A stretch of DNA of 64,000 nt from an uncultured Gammaproteobacteria bacterium (GCA_937924335.1 CALDWW010000010.1:110715-174714), one strand, 5' to 3'; shown: positions 9,886 through 19,921, counted from the stretch's first letter. Numbers and translations are program-made. The notes: a model not told the origin generated them from the letters alone.

Positions 9886-10671
9886 GTGGCGACCGACAAA
9901 TGGACTCTTGAGGGCAGGACGGCACTGATCACCGGCGCGACCCGTGGCATCGGCCGTGCGGTGGTGGAGGAATTCCTGTCCCTGGAAGCGAAGGTGTTTT
10001 TCGTAGCTCGCAGCGTGGAAGACGTCCGTGACCGCGAGTCCGAGTGGCGCGCTGCCGGTGGCGACGTCACAGGCATCGCGGCTGACCTCGCGGACGCGGA
10101 TGACCGCAGTAAGTTGGTGGCAACCGTCAGCGGACACACCGGATCTCTGCACTGCCTGGTAAACAACGTCGGCAGCAATCTGCGCAAGCCGGCGGCGGAG
10201 TACAGCCTGGAAGAGTTCCAGTCATTGCTGACGGGCAATCTGGAGTCGGCCTTCCATATTAGTCAGCTGTGTCTCGGCGCGATGAAAGAGTGTGGCGCGA
10301 GCATCGTGAACGTGGCCTCGGTAGCCGGCCTGACCCACCTGTGCACAGGCGCGCCCTATGCAATGACGAAAGCGGCGATGATCCAGATGACCCGCAACCT
10401 CGCCGTAGAATGGGCGCCTTTCGGCATCCGCGCCAACGCGGTAGCGCCCTGGTACATAGACACGCCCCTTGCGCGACAGGTATTGGCAGACCCCGGCTAT
10501 CAGGCTGCGGTGATCGAACGGACACCGATGGCCCGCGTCGGCCTCGCGGAGGAGGTTGCTTCGGTCGTGGCCTTCCTCTGCATGCCGGCAGCGAGCTATG
10601 TCACCGGTCAGTGCCTGGCAGTGGACGGCGGATTCTCCATCAATGGCCTGCAGGTTGGGGGACGACCCTGA
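9886..10671 (+). CDS. SDR family oxidoreductase (tropinone reductase-like)
   Basis: The start is placed at GTG 9886, eight bases after AGGAG; upstream codons in the same open frame look non-coding. The 261-residue product has TGATRGIG cofactor binding (about 15-22), NNVG instead of NNAG near 90, a Ser in ASVAG, and catalytic YAMTK (about 157-161). The C-terminal [19 protein letters not shown] is typical of SDRs that reduce beta-keto or tropinone-like substrates. It is followed after 53 bp by the DUF2797 gene. The substrate is not predictable from sequence. Confidence 0.88.
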   Translation: MATDKWTLEGRTALITGATRGIGRAVVEEFLSLEAKVFFVARSVEDVRDRESEWRAAGGDVTGIAADLADADDRSKLVATVSGHTGSLHCLVNNVGSNLRKPAAEYSLEEFQSLLTGNLESAFHISQLCLGAMKECGASIVNVASVAGLTHLCTGAPYAMTKAAMIQMTRNLAVEWAPFGIRANAVAPWYIDTPLARQVLADPGYQAAVIERTPMARVGLAEEVASVVAFLCMPAASYVTGQCLAVDGGFSINGLQVGGRP

Positions 10672-10724
10672 ACCGCGGCTGCCGATATACTGGATCACCC
10701 ATCTTTGACTCGCCAGGCAGACCG

Positions 10725-11543
10725 ATGATCACCGGCCCATTGAGGAAAATGCGTACCGAGCCAGAGACTCCGGTGGCCTACCGCCTCCCGATCGGCGACG
10801 CGCTCGTGCCTCTCAATGACAGGGTCGGCGAAACTCTGGTTCTGAAGTTCGAAGGCGAAATCCTGTGCTCCAACTGCGGCCGCAAGACGCGCAAGAGTTA
10901 CAGCCAGGGGCATTGTTTCCCGTGCAGCCAGAGGCTGGCGGCCTGCGATCTGTGCATCCTGCAACCGAGTCGCTGCCACTACCACCTGGGTACATGCCGG
11001 GAGCCTGGCTGGGGCGACGAGCACTGCATGCAGACTCATATCGTTTACCTGGCCAACACGTCCGGGCTGAAGGTGGGGATCACCCGGGCGCATCAGGTCA
11101 TGACCCGCTGGATGGATCAGGGAGCCGGCCAGGCCCTGCCGGTATTCGAGGTTTCCAGCCGTCGGATTTCGGGGCTGATCGAGGCGGCCATGGCCCGTCA
11201 CGTGTCCGACCGTACCGACTGGAGGGCGTTGCTTCGCGGGACCGCGGAATCACTGGACCTGCCGGCCGCCCGCGACCGGCTGATCTCTGAGTGCCGCGCC
11301 GACATCGATGAGATCATCCATGAGTTTGGCGACGACGCTGTCCGTGAGCTGCCGCAGGCAGAGACTGTGCAGATCGAGTTTCCGGTCCTCGAGTATCCCG
11401 AGAAGATCCGCTCGCTGAGCTTCGATCGCTCACCCGAGATCGAGGGTCGCCTGCGCGGGATCAAGGGACAGTATCTGATCCTCGATTCAGGCGTCCTGAA
11501 TGTCCGCAAGTTCGGCTCCTATGTCGTTTCCATCGACGGCTGA
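10725..11543 (+). CDS. DUF2797 family protein
   Basis: The product (272 aa from ATG 10725) starts [20 protein letters not shown]; the G-x-LRKM element is conserved in DUF2797, so this start is preferred over ATG 10749, although the latter has a closer GAGGA. A cysteine-rich part ([20 protein letters not shown], then CDLC and CHYHLGTC; about 46-89) probably binds zinc. It is followed by [17 protein letters not shown]...RWMDQGA, which resembles a GIY-YIG-like fold. No biochemical role is established. The gene ends 10 bp before greB, so the two are probably co-transcribed. Confidence 0.8.
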   Translation: MITGPLRKMRTEPETPVAYRLPIGDALVPLNDRVGETLVLKFEGEILCSNCGRKTRKSYSQGHCFPCSQRLAACDLCILQPSRCHYHLGTCREPGWGDEHCMQTHIVYLANTSGLKVGITRAHQVMTRWMDQGAGQALPVFEVSSRRISGLIEAAMARHVSDRTDWRALLRGTAESLDLPAARDRLISECRADIDEIIHEFGDDAVRELPQAETVQIEFPVLEYPEKIRSLSFDRSPEIEGRLRGIKGQYLILDSGVLNVRKFGSYVVSIDG

Positions 11544-11553
11544 AGCGTCTGCT

Positions 11554-12066
11554 GTGCCCCGCTACCGGCCTCCAAGCCCCCCCTCGTCGCCGTACATCAC
11601 TCCGGACGGAGATCGTCGATTGCGGGCCGAACTCGACGACCTTTGGCGATACCGCCGACCGGAGGTCACCAAGGCGCTGTCGGCTGCGGCTGCCGAAGGC
11701 GATCGCTCCGAGAATGCCGAGTACATCTACCGCAAGAAGCAACTCGGCGAGATCGACCGGCGGGTCCGTTACCTGCGGAAACGACTGTCGGAACTAAAGG
11801 TCGTGGGGTCCGCCCCGGCCGACAAGACGCGGATATTCTTCGGCGCCTGGGTTCGGCTGAAGGACAGTCACGGGGACAAAACCACGTTCCGCATCGTCGG
11901 CTCGGATGAATTCGATGCACACAGGGACTACATCAGCCTGGATTCCCCGATGGCCAGGGCGTTGATGCAGAAATCCGTGGGAGACGAGGTGCAGGTCGAC
12001 CTGCCCGAAGGCCGGACACAGCTGCTCATCGTCGAGCTCAGTTACGAGGGATTCGAGTCATCCTGA
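11554..12066 (+). CDS. greB: Transcription elongation factor GreB
   Basis: GreB enters the secondary channel of RNA polymerase and stimulates cleavage of backtracked RNA. The product matches throughout: an N-terminal coiled coil with [16 protein letters not shown] (the acidic tip residues), [14 protein letters not shown] [13 protein letters not shown], and a C-terminal FKBP-like domain with IFFGAWV and [14 protein letters not shown]. The start is taken at GTG 11554 because family members begin RYRPP; ATG 11521 in the same frame would overlap the DUF2797 gene and adds 11 residues. Neither start has a strong ribosome-binding site, which suggests translational coupling. Confidence 0.93.
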   Translation: MPRYRPPSPPSSPYITPDGDRRLRAELDDLWRYRRPEVTKALSAAAAEGDRSENAEYIYRKKQLGEIDRRVRYLRKRLSELKVVGSAPADKTRIFFGAWVRLKDSHGDKTTFRIVGSDEFDAHRDYISLDSPMARALMQKSVGDEVQVDLPEGRTQLLIVELSYEGFESS

Positions 12067-12146
12067 TTTCTTACACGGGTTCCTGGCGTTAACATGGGCG
12101 GCTAGCACCCGGCGATCAGAAGCCGGCCTTTGCATGGAGACACTGA

Positions 12147-13310
12147 ATGGATTTTTCACTCACCGAAGAGCAGGAGATGATCCGGGACGCCGCCCGGGAA
12201 TTCGCCCAGAAGGAGATCGCCCCGGTCGCCGCTCATTTTGACGAGACGGGCGAGTTTCCCGTGGAGACAGTCCGCAAGGCTGGGGAGCTCGGCTTTATGG
12301 GCATCGAAGTCCCGGAAGAGTACGGTGGCGCGGGACTCGATGCGGTGGGATACGCCCTGCTGATGGAAGAGATCGCGGCCGCTGATGCCGCGCACTCCAC
12401 CATCATCTCGGTGAACAACTCCCTGTACTGCAACGGCATCCTCGAGTTCGGCAGCGACGAGCAGAAACAGAAGTTCGTGACGCCGATCGCCTCGGGAGAT
12501 CTCATAGGGGCGTATGCATTGACCGAACCCCAGTCAGGTTCGGACGCCGCCAATATGCGCACTCGGGCGGTACGATCTGAAGACGGCAGCCACTATGTCA
12601 TCAACGGCAAGAAATCGTGGATCACATCCGGTCCGGTCGCGCGATACATCGTGGTCTTCGCCGTGACCGATCCGGAGGCCGGGGCCAAGGGCATCTCCGC
12701 TTTCGTGATCGACACAGAGGAACCCGGCTTCGAGCGCGGCAAGACGGAACCGAAGCTCGGCATCCGGGCCTCGGCGACCTGCGAGATCGAACTTAACGAC
12801 TATCGCTGTCCGGCTGAGAACCGCCTGAACGAAGAAGGCGCAGGCTTTCGCATCGCCATGACGATCCTTGACGCGGGCCGCGTCGGCATCGCGGCGCAGG
12901 CGGTCGGAATCGCACGGGCCGCCTACGAGGCCAGTGTCCGGTATTCACGGGAACGAGAGGCGTTCGGAGCGCCCATCGGCAGTTTCCAGATGATCCAGGC
13001 GAAAATCGCCGACATGAAGATGCGGCTGGAGGCGGCCCGGCTCCTGACCCTGCGGGCCGCGTGGAACAAGAGCCGCGCCCACGCGGCGGGACTCCGGAAT
13101 ACCACGGAAGCCGCGTGCGCCAAGCTATTCGCGTCAGAGACCGCCATGTTCGTGACGCATCAGGCAGTGCAACTGCACGGCGGGATGGGCTACAGCCGCG
13201 AACTCCCGCTGGAGCGGTACTTCCGGGATGCCAAGATCACGGAGATCTATGAAGGCACGAGCGAGATACAGCGCATGGTGATCGCCCGGCAAGAGATCGG
13301 GCTCCGCTGA
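12147..13310 (+). CDS. Acyl-CoA dehydrogenase (short/medium-chain type)
   Basis: This FAD enzyme oxidises acyl-CoA to trans-2-enoyl-CoA in beta-oxidation or branched-chain degradation. The 387-residue length is typical. Readable signatures are [16 protein letters not shown] (about 127-142), the FAD-binding WITSGP, the [25 protein letters not shown] arginine-rich motif and YEGTSEIQ near the C-terminus with the catalytic Glu. Glu at that position fits butyryl-, medium-chain and methylacyl-CoA dehydrogenases rather than isovaleryl-CoA dehydrogenase. No etfAB genes are nearby. The OmpA-like gene begins 18 bp downstream. Confidence 0.92.
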   Translation: MDFSLTEEQEMIRDAAREFAQKEIAPVAAHFDETGEFPVETVRKAGELGFMGIEVPEEYGGAGLDAVGYALLMEEIAAADAAHSTIISVNNSLYCNGILEFGSDEQKQKFVTPIASGDLIGAYALTEPQSGSDAANMRTRAVRSEDGSHYVINGKKSWITSGPVARYIVVFAVTDPEAGAKGISAFVIDTEEPGFERGKTEPKLGIRASATCEIELNDYRCPAENRLNEEGAGFRIAMTILDAGRVGIAAQAVGIARAAYEASVRYSREREAFGAPIGSFQMIQAKIADMKMRLEAARLLTLRAAWNKSRAHAAGLRNTTEAACAKLFASETAMFVTHQAVQLHGGMGYSRELPLERYFRDAKITEIYEGTSEIQRMVIARQEIGLR

Positions 13311-13327
13311 AGGGCCCGTCGAATCCC

Positions 13328-14770
13328 GTGCGCAGCAGGTCCGTTGGAATCTTGGTCGCCGCTTGTGTCGCCTGTCTGTTGTCCGGGCAGCTGACGTGGG
13401 CCAGTGAAGACCTGATTGCGACCGCCGTGTCGGCGAGGGAATCTGCCACCGAGGCACGAGCGCCGCTGCTGGCTCCTGAGAGCTTCGAGAACGGCGATCG
13501 AGCGCTGGCCAGGGCCAGGGCCGACTCGAAAAGCGGCCGCACGACGAGATTGGCCCGCGCTGCGAAAGAGGCGACGGCATTCTTCGCTGATGCCACCGCG
13601 GCCGCGCGTCGCGCGGTACCCATTGTGGAGGCCGCGCTGCGGGCCCGTAGCGCGGCCTCGGAGGCAGGCGCCCCGGGACTGGAGCTTGAGGACTGGACCC
13701 GTGGGGAAGAGACCCTGCGGCGGGCCGTCGTCCTGCTCGAACGCGGCGACGATAGCGGCGGTGCGGCCCGTTCAGAGGACGCCGCCGACCGCTACCGGCA
13801 GTCGGAATTGCTGGCTATCAAGCTGCGACTCCTGTCCGACACGAAGGCGCTGATAGCCGATGGCCGCGATAAAAAGGTCCATCGCTATGCGCCGGAGACG
13901 CTCGCCCGGGCGGAGTCCCTGGTCGCCGAAGCCGAGGCCGCCCTCGAGTCCGATCGTTACGACACCGACAAGCCCAGGGCACTCGCCCTGGAAGCCAGGT
14001 ACGAAGTCCGTCACGCGTTCGACCTGGCCCGCCGGATAGAGACCTGGCGCCGCGAGGACGGTTCGCCGGAAGACCTCATTCTGGAGATGGAGGAGCCATT
14101 ACGGAGGGTCGCGGCCAACGCCGACATCGCCGCCCGATTCGATCAGGGTCCGGACAAACCTGCGGAACAACTGATCGAGAAGTTCGGACAACTCGAAGAC
14201 CGCAACCAGCGTCTGACGGAAGACATCGAGGAGCGCACGCAGCAGGTATTCGCCCTCGAACAGGAAGTGAGCGAGGCCTACGAGCGACTCGGAGGGGTAT
14301 CGGAGCAACGCCAGGCGCTTGAGCAGCAGATACGGCGTCAGGAGATGGACAGGCAGCGCCTGGGCCAGGTGGAACGTCTCTTCAGCCGGGACGAGGCACG
14401 CGTCCTTCGCCAGGGCGACGATGTCATGCTGCGGCTGTACGGGCTGGGTTTCTCTTCGGGCAGCGCACAGATCCCTACGGCCAGCCAGGACCTGATGAAC
14501 CGCCTGGAAACGGCGATCCGGCTATATCCCGAGGCGACGCTGATCCTCTCAGGACATACCGATTCCTTCGGCGGCGACAAAGCCAATTTTGAACTGTCCC
14601 GCAAGAGAGCCGAGTCCGTCCGCTCCCATCTGCTGCGGACGATGCGGATCCCGGCATCGCGGGTATCCGCGGTGGGCTACGGCGAGACCCGCCCCGTGGC
14701 CAACAACCAGACCGCGGAAGGACGTGCGCGCAACCGTCGGATTGACGTCCTGATCCAGCCTTCGGACTAG
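13328..14770 (+). CDS. OmpA-family protein with helical (DUF4398-like) periplasmic region
   Basis: The 480-residue product starts at GTG 13328, with a signal peptide to about residue 26 (LTWAS). A long Ala/Arg/Glu-rich helical section follows (30-330), with a DUF4398-like feel in the first half and a coiled coil in the second (QLEDRNQRLTEDIEER, EQRQALEQQI). Residues about 365-475 form an OmpA-like peptidoglycan-binding domain: LSGHTDSFGGDKANFELSRKRAESVR, then GYGETRPVANN and GRARNRRIDVLI. It probably anchors the outer membrane or a periplasmic scaffold to the cell wall. It lies 17 bp after the acyl-CoA dehydrogenase but is functionally distinct. Confidence 0.88.
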   Translation: MRSRSVGILVAACVACLLSGQLTWASEDLIATAVSARESATEARAPLLAPESFENGDRALARARADSKSGRTTRLARAAKEATAFFADATAAARRAVPIVEAALRARSAASEAGAPGLELEDWTRGEETLRRAVVLLERGDDSGGAARSEDAADRYRQSELLAIKLRLLSDTKALIADGRDKKVHRYAPETLARAESLVAEAEAALESDRYDTDKPRALALEARYEVRHAFDLARRIETWRREDGSPEDLILEMEEPLRRVAANADIAARFDQGPDKPAEQLIEKFGQLEDRNQRLTEDIEERTQQVFALEQEVSEAYERLGGVSEQRQALEQQIRRQEMDRQRLGQVERLFSRDEARVLRQGDDVMLRLYGLGFSSGSAQIPTASQDLMNRLETAIRLYPEATLILSGHTDSFGGDKANFELSRKRAESVRSHLLRTMRIPASRVSAVGYGETRPVANNQTAEGRARNRRIDVLIQPSD

Positions 14771-14805
14771 GCGTGCCCGGCTCCGGGCTGCCCGGCCGTC
14801 GCCGC

Positions 14806-16809
14806 TCAGTCGTCGTCGTCGATCAGCACCCGGCTGCGGGTGACGCTCCCCAGCACAGCCCCGCCACCGGGCCGACCAAGCTCCAGGTAGAGGCCCTCCT
14901 GGCGCTCGCGGATGCCGTCATCGACCAGTGGCACATAGACCCGGGCGCTTGTCTGGCCATCGGCGAATCTGACCACATCCCAATCGCTGTTTATGAAGTC
15001 TGCGTCGGCCGCGGCCGTGTCCGACACCGTCCGCCAGAACACGCTGACCGGCCCCTGCTGGCCACCGCGTCTAACGATCGTGGCAATGACTACCGCGTTG
15101 CCCTCGGCCACCCTGTATTCGGCCGTCGATAACGACAGCGTCCCGGGGCCGGCGGGCGCCGGCGGCGGTTCGGGTGGCTGCGCTTCAGGCTGAGTCTCCG
15201 GCTGGGCTTCGGGTTCCTCCATCATCGGCTGCTCGGGCAGATCGTCCACCACGGTCGTTGAGAAGCGCCCACCGGCATCCACCGGCGCGTTTGCGTCCGG
15301 CTCGGCCTCTGCAGAGCCCGGCACGGGTGCCACCGCGACCGGTTCCCCGACTACCGGCGGGCCGCCGATCGGTCCTTCAGACTCATCCGCCGCCGGGGGT
15401 GGTGTCGCTGGCGCCCCGCCACCGAGGGCTTGCGGATCGGGTCGTGCGGTGATGGTCTCAGCGCCCGGGCCGGCCTCAGGGACCGGTTGTCGCCCCAACA
15501 GACTCCCGACCGGCCCGCCGGGGTGGATGATCGCAAGGGCGGTCAGGACGCCTATCGCGAGGCCAGCAAGCATTCCTACAGCGAATAATGGTCGACTTCT
15601 CTGCCTCACCAGGCCGGCCTGCCGTAAAAAGGTATCAGCGTCGGCGGGCCGTCTCTTGCGATCGAAGCTCAGACAAGCAGCGATAGCCTGACGCAGGTTC
15701 GCCGGCAGGCCCCCCGGCATGGCGGGCCGCAGCTTGCGCTCGCGGGCCTGGTCGGCCTGGACCCTTCTGAAGGGATGACGGGAGGAGAACATTTCGGCGG
15801 CGAGGCAGCCGAGGGCAAAGACGTCGTCGCGATAGTCGGGCGGTTGCCCTTCCAGCAGCTCCGCGCTGGCGTAGGCGGGTGTCCTGGCAGAGGCACCGCC
15901 GCCTTCGAGAACCGGCTCCCTGTTCCTGTGGCGTTGAATGGTGGTGCCGAAATCGGTCAGTTTCGGTTTGCCCTGACGATCCAGGAAGATGTTGCCGGGC
16001 TTGAGATCACCGTGCACGAGGCCGTGGGAGTGAAGACAGGCCAGCCCTCGGGCGATACCGCCCAGGATCCGACTCCCCTCGTCGGTCGGGAATCCCTCCG
16101 GACTGCGCCTTACGATGGCCGCCCGCAGCGTGTCGCCTTCCAGGAGTTCCATAGTGACGAAGCACAGCTCACCCTCTGCGCCGACGTCATAGACCCGGAC
16201 GAGGTTCTCGTGTCGCAGCTCCATGCCCCGCAGGCCTTCCCGGAACAACCGACCCCATGCCTCTGGCCTGGCGGCCATTTCCGGCTTGAGGATCTTCACC
16301 GCAACCCGCGTCTCCTCCACGCCAGCCGCCTGGCGGCAACGGTCCAGCGCCCGGTACACCAGCCCCATCCCACCCCGACCCACCAGGCCCTCGAGCTCAT
16401 AGCGGCCAGCTACGACATCGCCGGGCTGCGGTTCCGCCAGCGGGTCACGGGGCGGCTTTTCGTCCAGGGTGACGTCCGGCTCCTCCTTGTCTTGGGCGAA
16501 TATTGGCGGGAGGTCTTCTTCCGTATCGTCGGCCGGCTGACTGTCGAGCACGGCCTCGCGAGCCCTCGTGGGCCGGATGTCGGGGATCTCGGCAGTGTTG
16601 TCGGAGAGGAAGCAGCGGTCGACCGCCCTGCGCAACAGGTTCCTTACCGCCGGGGACGTCTCTTCGGATTCGCAGAACAGTTCCAGGATGGCCACGGCGG
16701 ATTCCGGCGACTCCGATCCGGGCACCTCTTCCGAGAGTTTGCGTTGCAGCCCGGCATAGTCGAGGTCGCCCACGACGAAGGCATGCATGATTTCTCTGAG
16801 TCCGGACAT
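14806..16809 (-). CDS. Transmembrane Ser/Thr protein kinase with C-terminal Calx-beta domain
   Basis: A 667-residue protein in four parts. Residues 1-120 form a helical region of unknown family. About 137-400 is a Hanks-type kinase with GRGGMGLVYRA (G-loop), AVKILK (Lys), HGDLKPGNIFL (catalytic Asp), DFG and TPAYASAELLEG (APE region). A single membrane helix (about 408-430, FAVGMLAGLAIGVLTALAII) is followed by a Pro/Glu/Ala linker. A Calx-beta domain (about 565-665) ends in DDDD. The catalytic loop reads HGD rather than HRD, so it is a non-RD kinase. By topology the kinase is cytoplasmic and the Calx-beta sensor periplasmic; a calcium- or ligand-sensing role is inferred. Confidence 0.88.
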   Translation of the reverse strand: MSGLREIMHAFVVGDLDYAGLQRKLSEEVPGSESPESAVAILELFCESEETSPAVRNLLRRAVDRCFLSDNTAEIPDIRPTRAREAVLDSQPADDTEEDLPPIFAQDKEEPDVTLDEKPPRDPLAEPQPGDVVAGRYELEGLVGRGGMGLVYRALDRCRQAAGVEETRVAVKILKPEMAARPEAWGRLFREGLRGMELRHENLVRVYDVGAEGELCFVTMELLEGDTLRAAIVRRSPEGFPTDEGSRILGGIARGLACLHSHGLVHGDLKPGNIFLDRQGKPKLTDFGTTIQRHRNREPVLEGGGASARTPAYASAELLEGQPPDYRDDVFALGCLAAEMFSSRHPFRRVQADQARERKLRPAMPGGLPANLRQAIAACLSFDRKRRPADADTFLRQAGLVRQRSRPLFAVGMLAGLAIGVLTALAIIHPGGPVGSLLGRQPVPEAGPGAETITARPDPQALGGGAPATPPPAADESEGPIGGPPVVGEPVAVAPVPGSAEAEPDANAPVDAGGRFSTTVVDDLPEQPMMEEPEAQPETQPEAQPPEPPPAPAGPGTLSLSTAEYRVAEGNAVVIATIVRRGGQQGPVSVFWRTVSDTAAADADFINSDWDVVRFADGQTSARVYVPLVDDGIRERQEGLYLELGRPGGGAVLGSVTRSRVLIDDDD

Positions 16810-17018
16810 CCGTAGCGACCTAGATCCTGTTCAGGCGTCGTTGGTGCCCCGGTGGAGCCACCCGCATTCCAGCCGGTGTCTCGCGCGGAGCGTCCCAGAA
16901 ACGTTGTCAATCCAACATTATCTCGCGCCCGGCGGCCAGACGCACCTGTCAGGCACTTCAGACCAATCGGGCCTCACCGCAACGCCCGGCGATGGGAGCC
17001 AGGGCGGTAGCGCCGTCG

Positions 17019-17684
17019 TTACCGGTTCCGTGGCCTTGCAGACTCGATATGGCGCAGCTTGCCGCGCTGGCTGAGCCGGTAGAAACGCCGGATCTCCGGG
17101 AACATGGAGTCACCGCCAGAACGCAGGTACCGACTCGCGAGCTGCTGGCAGAAACGGCCGGCGTAGCGATTGGCCCGGGCATAACGGTCGGCCTCCTCCT
17201 GCGCCAGCGACTCGTCCAGACGACACAGGTCGAACAGCCAGGAATGCAGTTCCGTCGGTACTCTGCCGCCTTGCTGGGCCGCTACCAGGAGCGCGGTCGT
17301 CACGAACTTGTCGACTTCCGCCTGCAGCTCCAGCTCCAGCTGTGTCACCTGGCGGCGGCGGCTCACATTCCAGACCAGGTAGACGAAGTGACTGACGCCT
17401 TCCAGCGCGGTCCAGAACGCTTCGAGGTTGCCGTCGTGCAGCAAGGCCATCGGGTCATGATCCCGCAGCTGCGTGAGCACCTGCTGGTCCAGACACACTG
17501 CCAGATCGACGGCCGCGGAGTCCCCGCGAACCAGCACCTGCTCCCGCAGCGCGGTCGCATCCGGACGCAGCCCGAACGCACGCGCAAACTCCGGGCAGGT
17601 CACGACGAAGTCACTCACCCGGTGTTCCGACTCGAGGTCGTAGGTACGCTCTATGACCCCCTGAATTTTTTCGAGGATCTGCAT
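17019..17684 (-). CDS. Conserved-looking hypothetical protein (second gene of an unknown pair)
   Basis: The 221-residue product starts MQILEKIQGVIERTYDLESE at ATG 17682-17684, ten bases after the stop of the upstream gene, so the two are almost certainly co-transcribed. It is all-helical and soluble by appearance, with one Trp-rich core stretch (EAFWTALEGVSHFVYLVWNV, about 104-123) and a basic tail. There is no signal peptide and no catalytic motif I recognise. Together with the preceding gene it lies 209 bp upstream of the kinase gene on the same strand, which suggests but does not prove a connection. Confidence 0.7.
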   Translation of the reverse strand: MQILEKIQGVIERTYDLESEHRVSDFVVTCPEFARAFGLRPDATALREQVLVRGDSAAVDLAVCLDQQVLTQLRDHDPMALLHDGNLEAFWTALEGVSHFVYLVWNVSRRRQVTQLELELQAEVDKFVTTALLVAAQQGGRVPTELHSWLFDLCRLDESLAQEEADRYARANRYAGRFCQQLASRYLRSGGDSMFPEIRRFYRLSQRGKLRHIESARPRNR

Positions 17685-17694
17685 GGACCGCGGG

Positions 17695-18324
17695 TCAGTG
17701 CCGGACGTCCGTCGCCGATTCGCACAGCGGCACGCCCAACGCATTCAGCCGGGATCGGGCCCGACGGCTGCCCGTGGCCTGCCACACCTCGTAGAGGCGC
17801 AGGATGTCCACGGAGGAGTAGCGGCGGCCGAGGTCGGCGATCTCACCGATGGCGTCCACGAAGGCCGTGAATTTTTCGGCCAGTTCACCGAAGACCTCGC
17901 CGATCCCCGCCCCCCGGGCTCCATGGCGGGTCTGGTCGGCGAGTGTTCCGTAGGCGGCACCGCCCATACGGATGTAGTAGTCCACATCGACCGGCTTGCG
18001 GGCGAGGGAGTCGGGGAAGAATCCCGCCATGAAGAGCGCCACGTCTCCCAGGCGCTGCAAGGATCGGTGCCGGTCCCGGTCGCAGCCCGCGTCGGCCGCC
18101 TCTGCAAGCATGGTCGCCAGCGGCGGCAGGCGCCGGCCTTCCGGCGCATCAGCGTAAAGCTCATCGGCTCTGGTAAACAGTGTCAGGAGATTGACGACGT
18201 AATGGACCGTATGGTCTTCAGCCTCGAGTTGTTGACGAGCGATCGCCTCACCGAGGGAGTCCCGGAAGAACTCCCGGACGTTCGGACTCGCAACTACCCT
18301 TCTCGACCGGTCTTTTCGGCTCAT
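17695..18324 (-). CDS. Conserved-looking hypothetical protein (first gene of an unknown pair)
   Basis: The start ATG 18322-18324 has GGAGGT nine bases upstream and gives MSRKDRSRRVVASPNVREFF; the frame is open 25 codons further but without coding character. The 209-residue protein appears alpha-helical, with EDHTVHYVVNLLTLFTRADE, a Gly-rich centre (RMGGAAYGTLADQTRHGARG) and a C-terminal SSVDILRLYEVWQATGSRRA. I do not recognise the family. Gene pairs with this tight spacing usually encode partners. A 260-bp gap separates it from the divergent secreted-protein gene at 18585. Confidence 0.7.
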   Translation of the reverse strand: MSRKDRSRRVVASPNVREFFRDSLGEAIARQQLEAEDHTVHYVVNLLTLFTRADELYADAPEGRRLPPLATMLAEAADAGCDRDRHRSLQRLGDVALFMAGFFPDSLARKPVDVDYYIRMGGAAYGTLADQTRHGARGAGIGEVFGELAEKFTAFVDAIGEIADLGRRYSSVDILRLYEVWQATGSRRARSRLNALGVPLCESATDVRH

Positions 18325-18584
18325 ACCGGCACAACCTCCGTCAGAACCATGCCTGCATTCCATCTGAGCGGATCCCGCGAGGGGAACCGACGATGTCACA
18401 GTTTCCTAACGTGTCAGACCGGGGCCGGTCAAGTCTCTGAAATAGATAGGGATTTCCTACTATAGCGGGTTATACCGAGTCTGTGAAGGTGCAACTTTCG
18501 CAGCGGTCGCGGCTGTCTTTCCCGCGCCCTGGGGCACGCCGGCCGAACCATTCACGGCCCTTCGGTTCATAATCGGGTAACGAC

Positions 18585-18983
18585 ATGATCCCGACGCGAA
18601 TCACATTTCTGTGCTTATTGTTGATATCGGCGTCCGCTTTTGCGGGTCGGACAAACTTCCTCGTGCGCAATGATTTCATCTGCGAGCCAGAGGAGACGAT
18701 GTGCATCCGCGGCACCCTCTACTATCTGCCGGACTCGAGGGTCTTGCGGCTGCGTGGACGCGTCTCTCGCGCGCCCGGACCGGGTTGGGTCCGCATACTT
18801 TTCCGCGGCAGCCGGGACGGCCAACTGGCATCCAGCGTGATGGAATTCCCGATCCGCGGTGACCACAGCGAGATCATCGATTTTCGCTACATCCCGGATA
18901 ACCCGGCGATCGGCAACTGGCGCGTCCTTGCCATAAGCTTCGATCAGGATCCCGACGCGGCGCGCGAATCACGAAGGCGTTGA
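18585..18983 (+). CDS. Small secreted hypothetical protein
   Basis: A 132-residue protein with an N-terminal signal peptide (MIPTRITFLCLLLISASAFA, cleavage before GRTN). The mature part contains a possible disulfide pair (CEPEETMC) and a beta-rich pattern (RGTLYYLPDSRVLRLRGRVS, then WVRILFRGSRDG). I do not recognise a family. The stop codon overlaps an upstream extension of the next open frame by 4 bp, but the esterase proper starts at 19097, about 113 bp later. A periplasmic or extracellular binding role is possible but not shown. Confidence 0.65.
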   Translation: MIPTRITFLCLLLISASAFAGRTNFLVRNDFICEPEETMCIRGTLYYLPDSRVLRLRGRVSRAPGPGWVRILFRGSRDGQLASSVMEFPIRGDHSEIIDFRYIPDNPAIGNWRVLAISFDQDPDAARESRRR

Positions 18984-19096
18984 CCACGGACACGACAGCT
19001 ACACCGGAATGGCTACCCGCGCTGATGCGGGGGCTGAAGTCATCCAGCACGGACGTTATGCCGAAGCCATGTATTCATCACCCTGAGGAGGCCGGC

Positions 19097-19921
19097 ATGA
19101 CTGGTAGGAGAACGGGTCGCCCGGGAAACGTCATCCTCGCTGCCCTCATCGTCACACTTGGCGGCTTGTGCGCGGCAACAGATGCAGCGGAGCTGATAAG
19201 AATTGACGTCGCCGGGCAGGAACGCGAGGCGCGAGTCTACCCAGGCTCGGTCGCAGACGGTGATTCGGCACCGCTGGTGATCGTCTTCCACGGCCTCGCG
19301 GACAGTGCCTGGAACTTCTCCAACGTCGTCGCCTTCCATGACGACTGGCCGGAGGCGACCGTCGTCTATCCGCACGGCCTGCCACGTGCGGATCGCAACG
19401 GCACCCGTGGCTGGCACGGATTCAGAGACAACGATGCCAACAACGATCTGGCCTTCGTGGATGCCCTTATGGCGCTGCTGTCGCAGCGTTATGCCCTGGA
19501 TCCGGAGCGGATCTACGCCACCGGTTTCTCGAACGGTGGTCACCTGACTTTCAACCTGCTGCTCCACCGGCCCTGTACGTTCGCGGCTTTCGCCCCGGTA
19601 GGAGCACTGGCGGAGTACATCTCGGAGGCCACGACGCCACGACCCGTCATCTATCTTTTTGGCCGCCAGGAGCCCAGGGAATACTCGGACGCCTGGCAAC
19701 AGACCGTCGTCGCCCTCGCGAAACTGAATCGCGCAACGGGGGAGAAACGCCAGTGGTCAGTCGGGACCACCGAATTCGTAGCGGCGCCCGATGGGCGACC
19801 CACCGTCTACGGGCTCTACGACGCAGGTCATGTCTGGCCTGATCGGGGTAACGAGCTGATCATCAGATTCTTCAAGGAACACCGGCTCGAAGGTTCCTGC
19901 AAACCCTACGCTTCCCGTTGA
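19097..19921 (+). CDS. Secreted esterase of the PHB-depolymerase/feruloyl-esterase (LpqC) type
   Basis: The start is ATG 19097, six bases after GAGGAGG; the frame is open further upstream without coding character. The 274-residue product has a signal peptide (about 10-30) and an alpha/beta-hydrolase core: VIVFHGLADS (oxyanion region), the nucleophile in YATGFSNGGHLTF, and a C-terminal catalytic His in YDAGHVWP. This is the layout of poly(3-hydroxybutyrate) depolymerases and CE1/LpqC esterases. A substrate-binding domain is absent, so a small soluble ester is as likely a substrate as polymer. No polyhydroxyalkanoate genes are nearby. Confidence 0.83.
   Translation: MTGRRTGRPGNVILAALIVTLGGLCAATDAAELIRIDVAGQEREARVYPGSVADGDSAPLVIVFHGLADSAWNFSNVVAFHDDWPEATVVYPHGLPRADRNGTRGWHGFRDNDANNDLAFVDALMALLSQRYALDPERIYATGFSNGGHLTFNLLLHRPCTFAAFAPVGALAEYISEATTPRPVIYLFGRQEPREYSDAWQQTVVALAKLNRATGEKRQWSVGTTEFVAAPDGRPTVYGLYDAGHVWPDRGNELIIRFFKEHRLEGSCKPYASR

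Noticed and set aside
18470..18586. Minus-strand 38-codon frame starting at 18586 (MSLPDYEPKG...)
   Set aside because: Its start codon overlaps the ATG of the secreted-protein gene on the other strand, there is no good ribosome-binding site, and the composition is not clearly coding.
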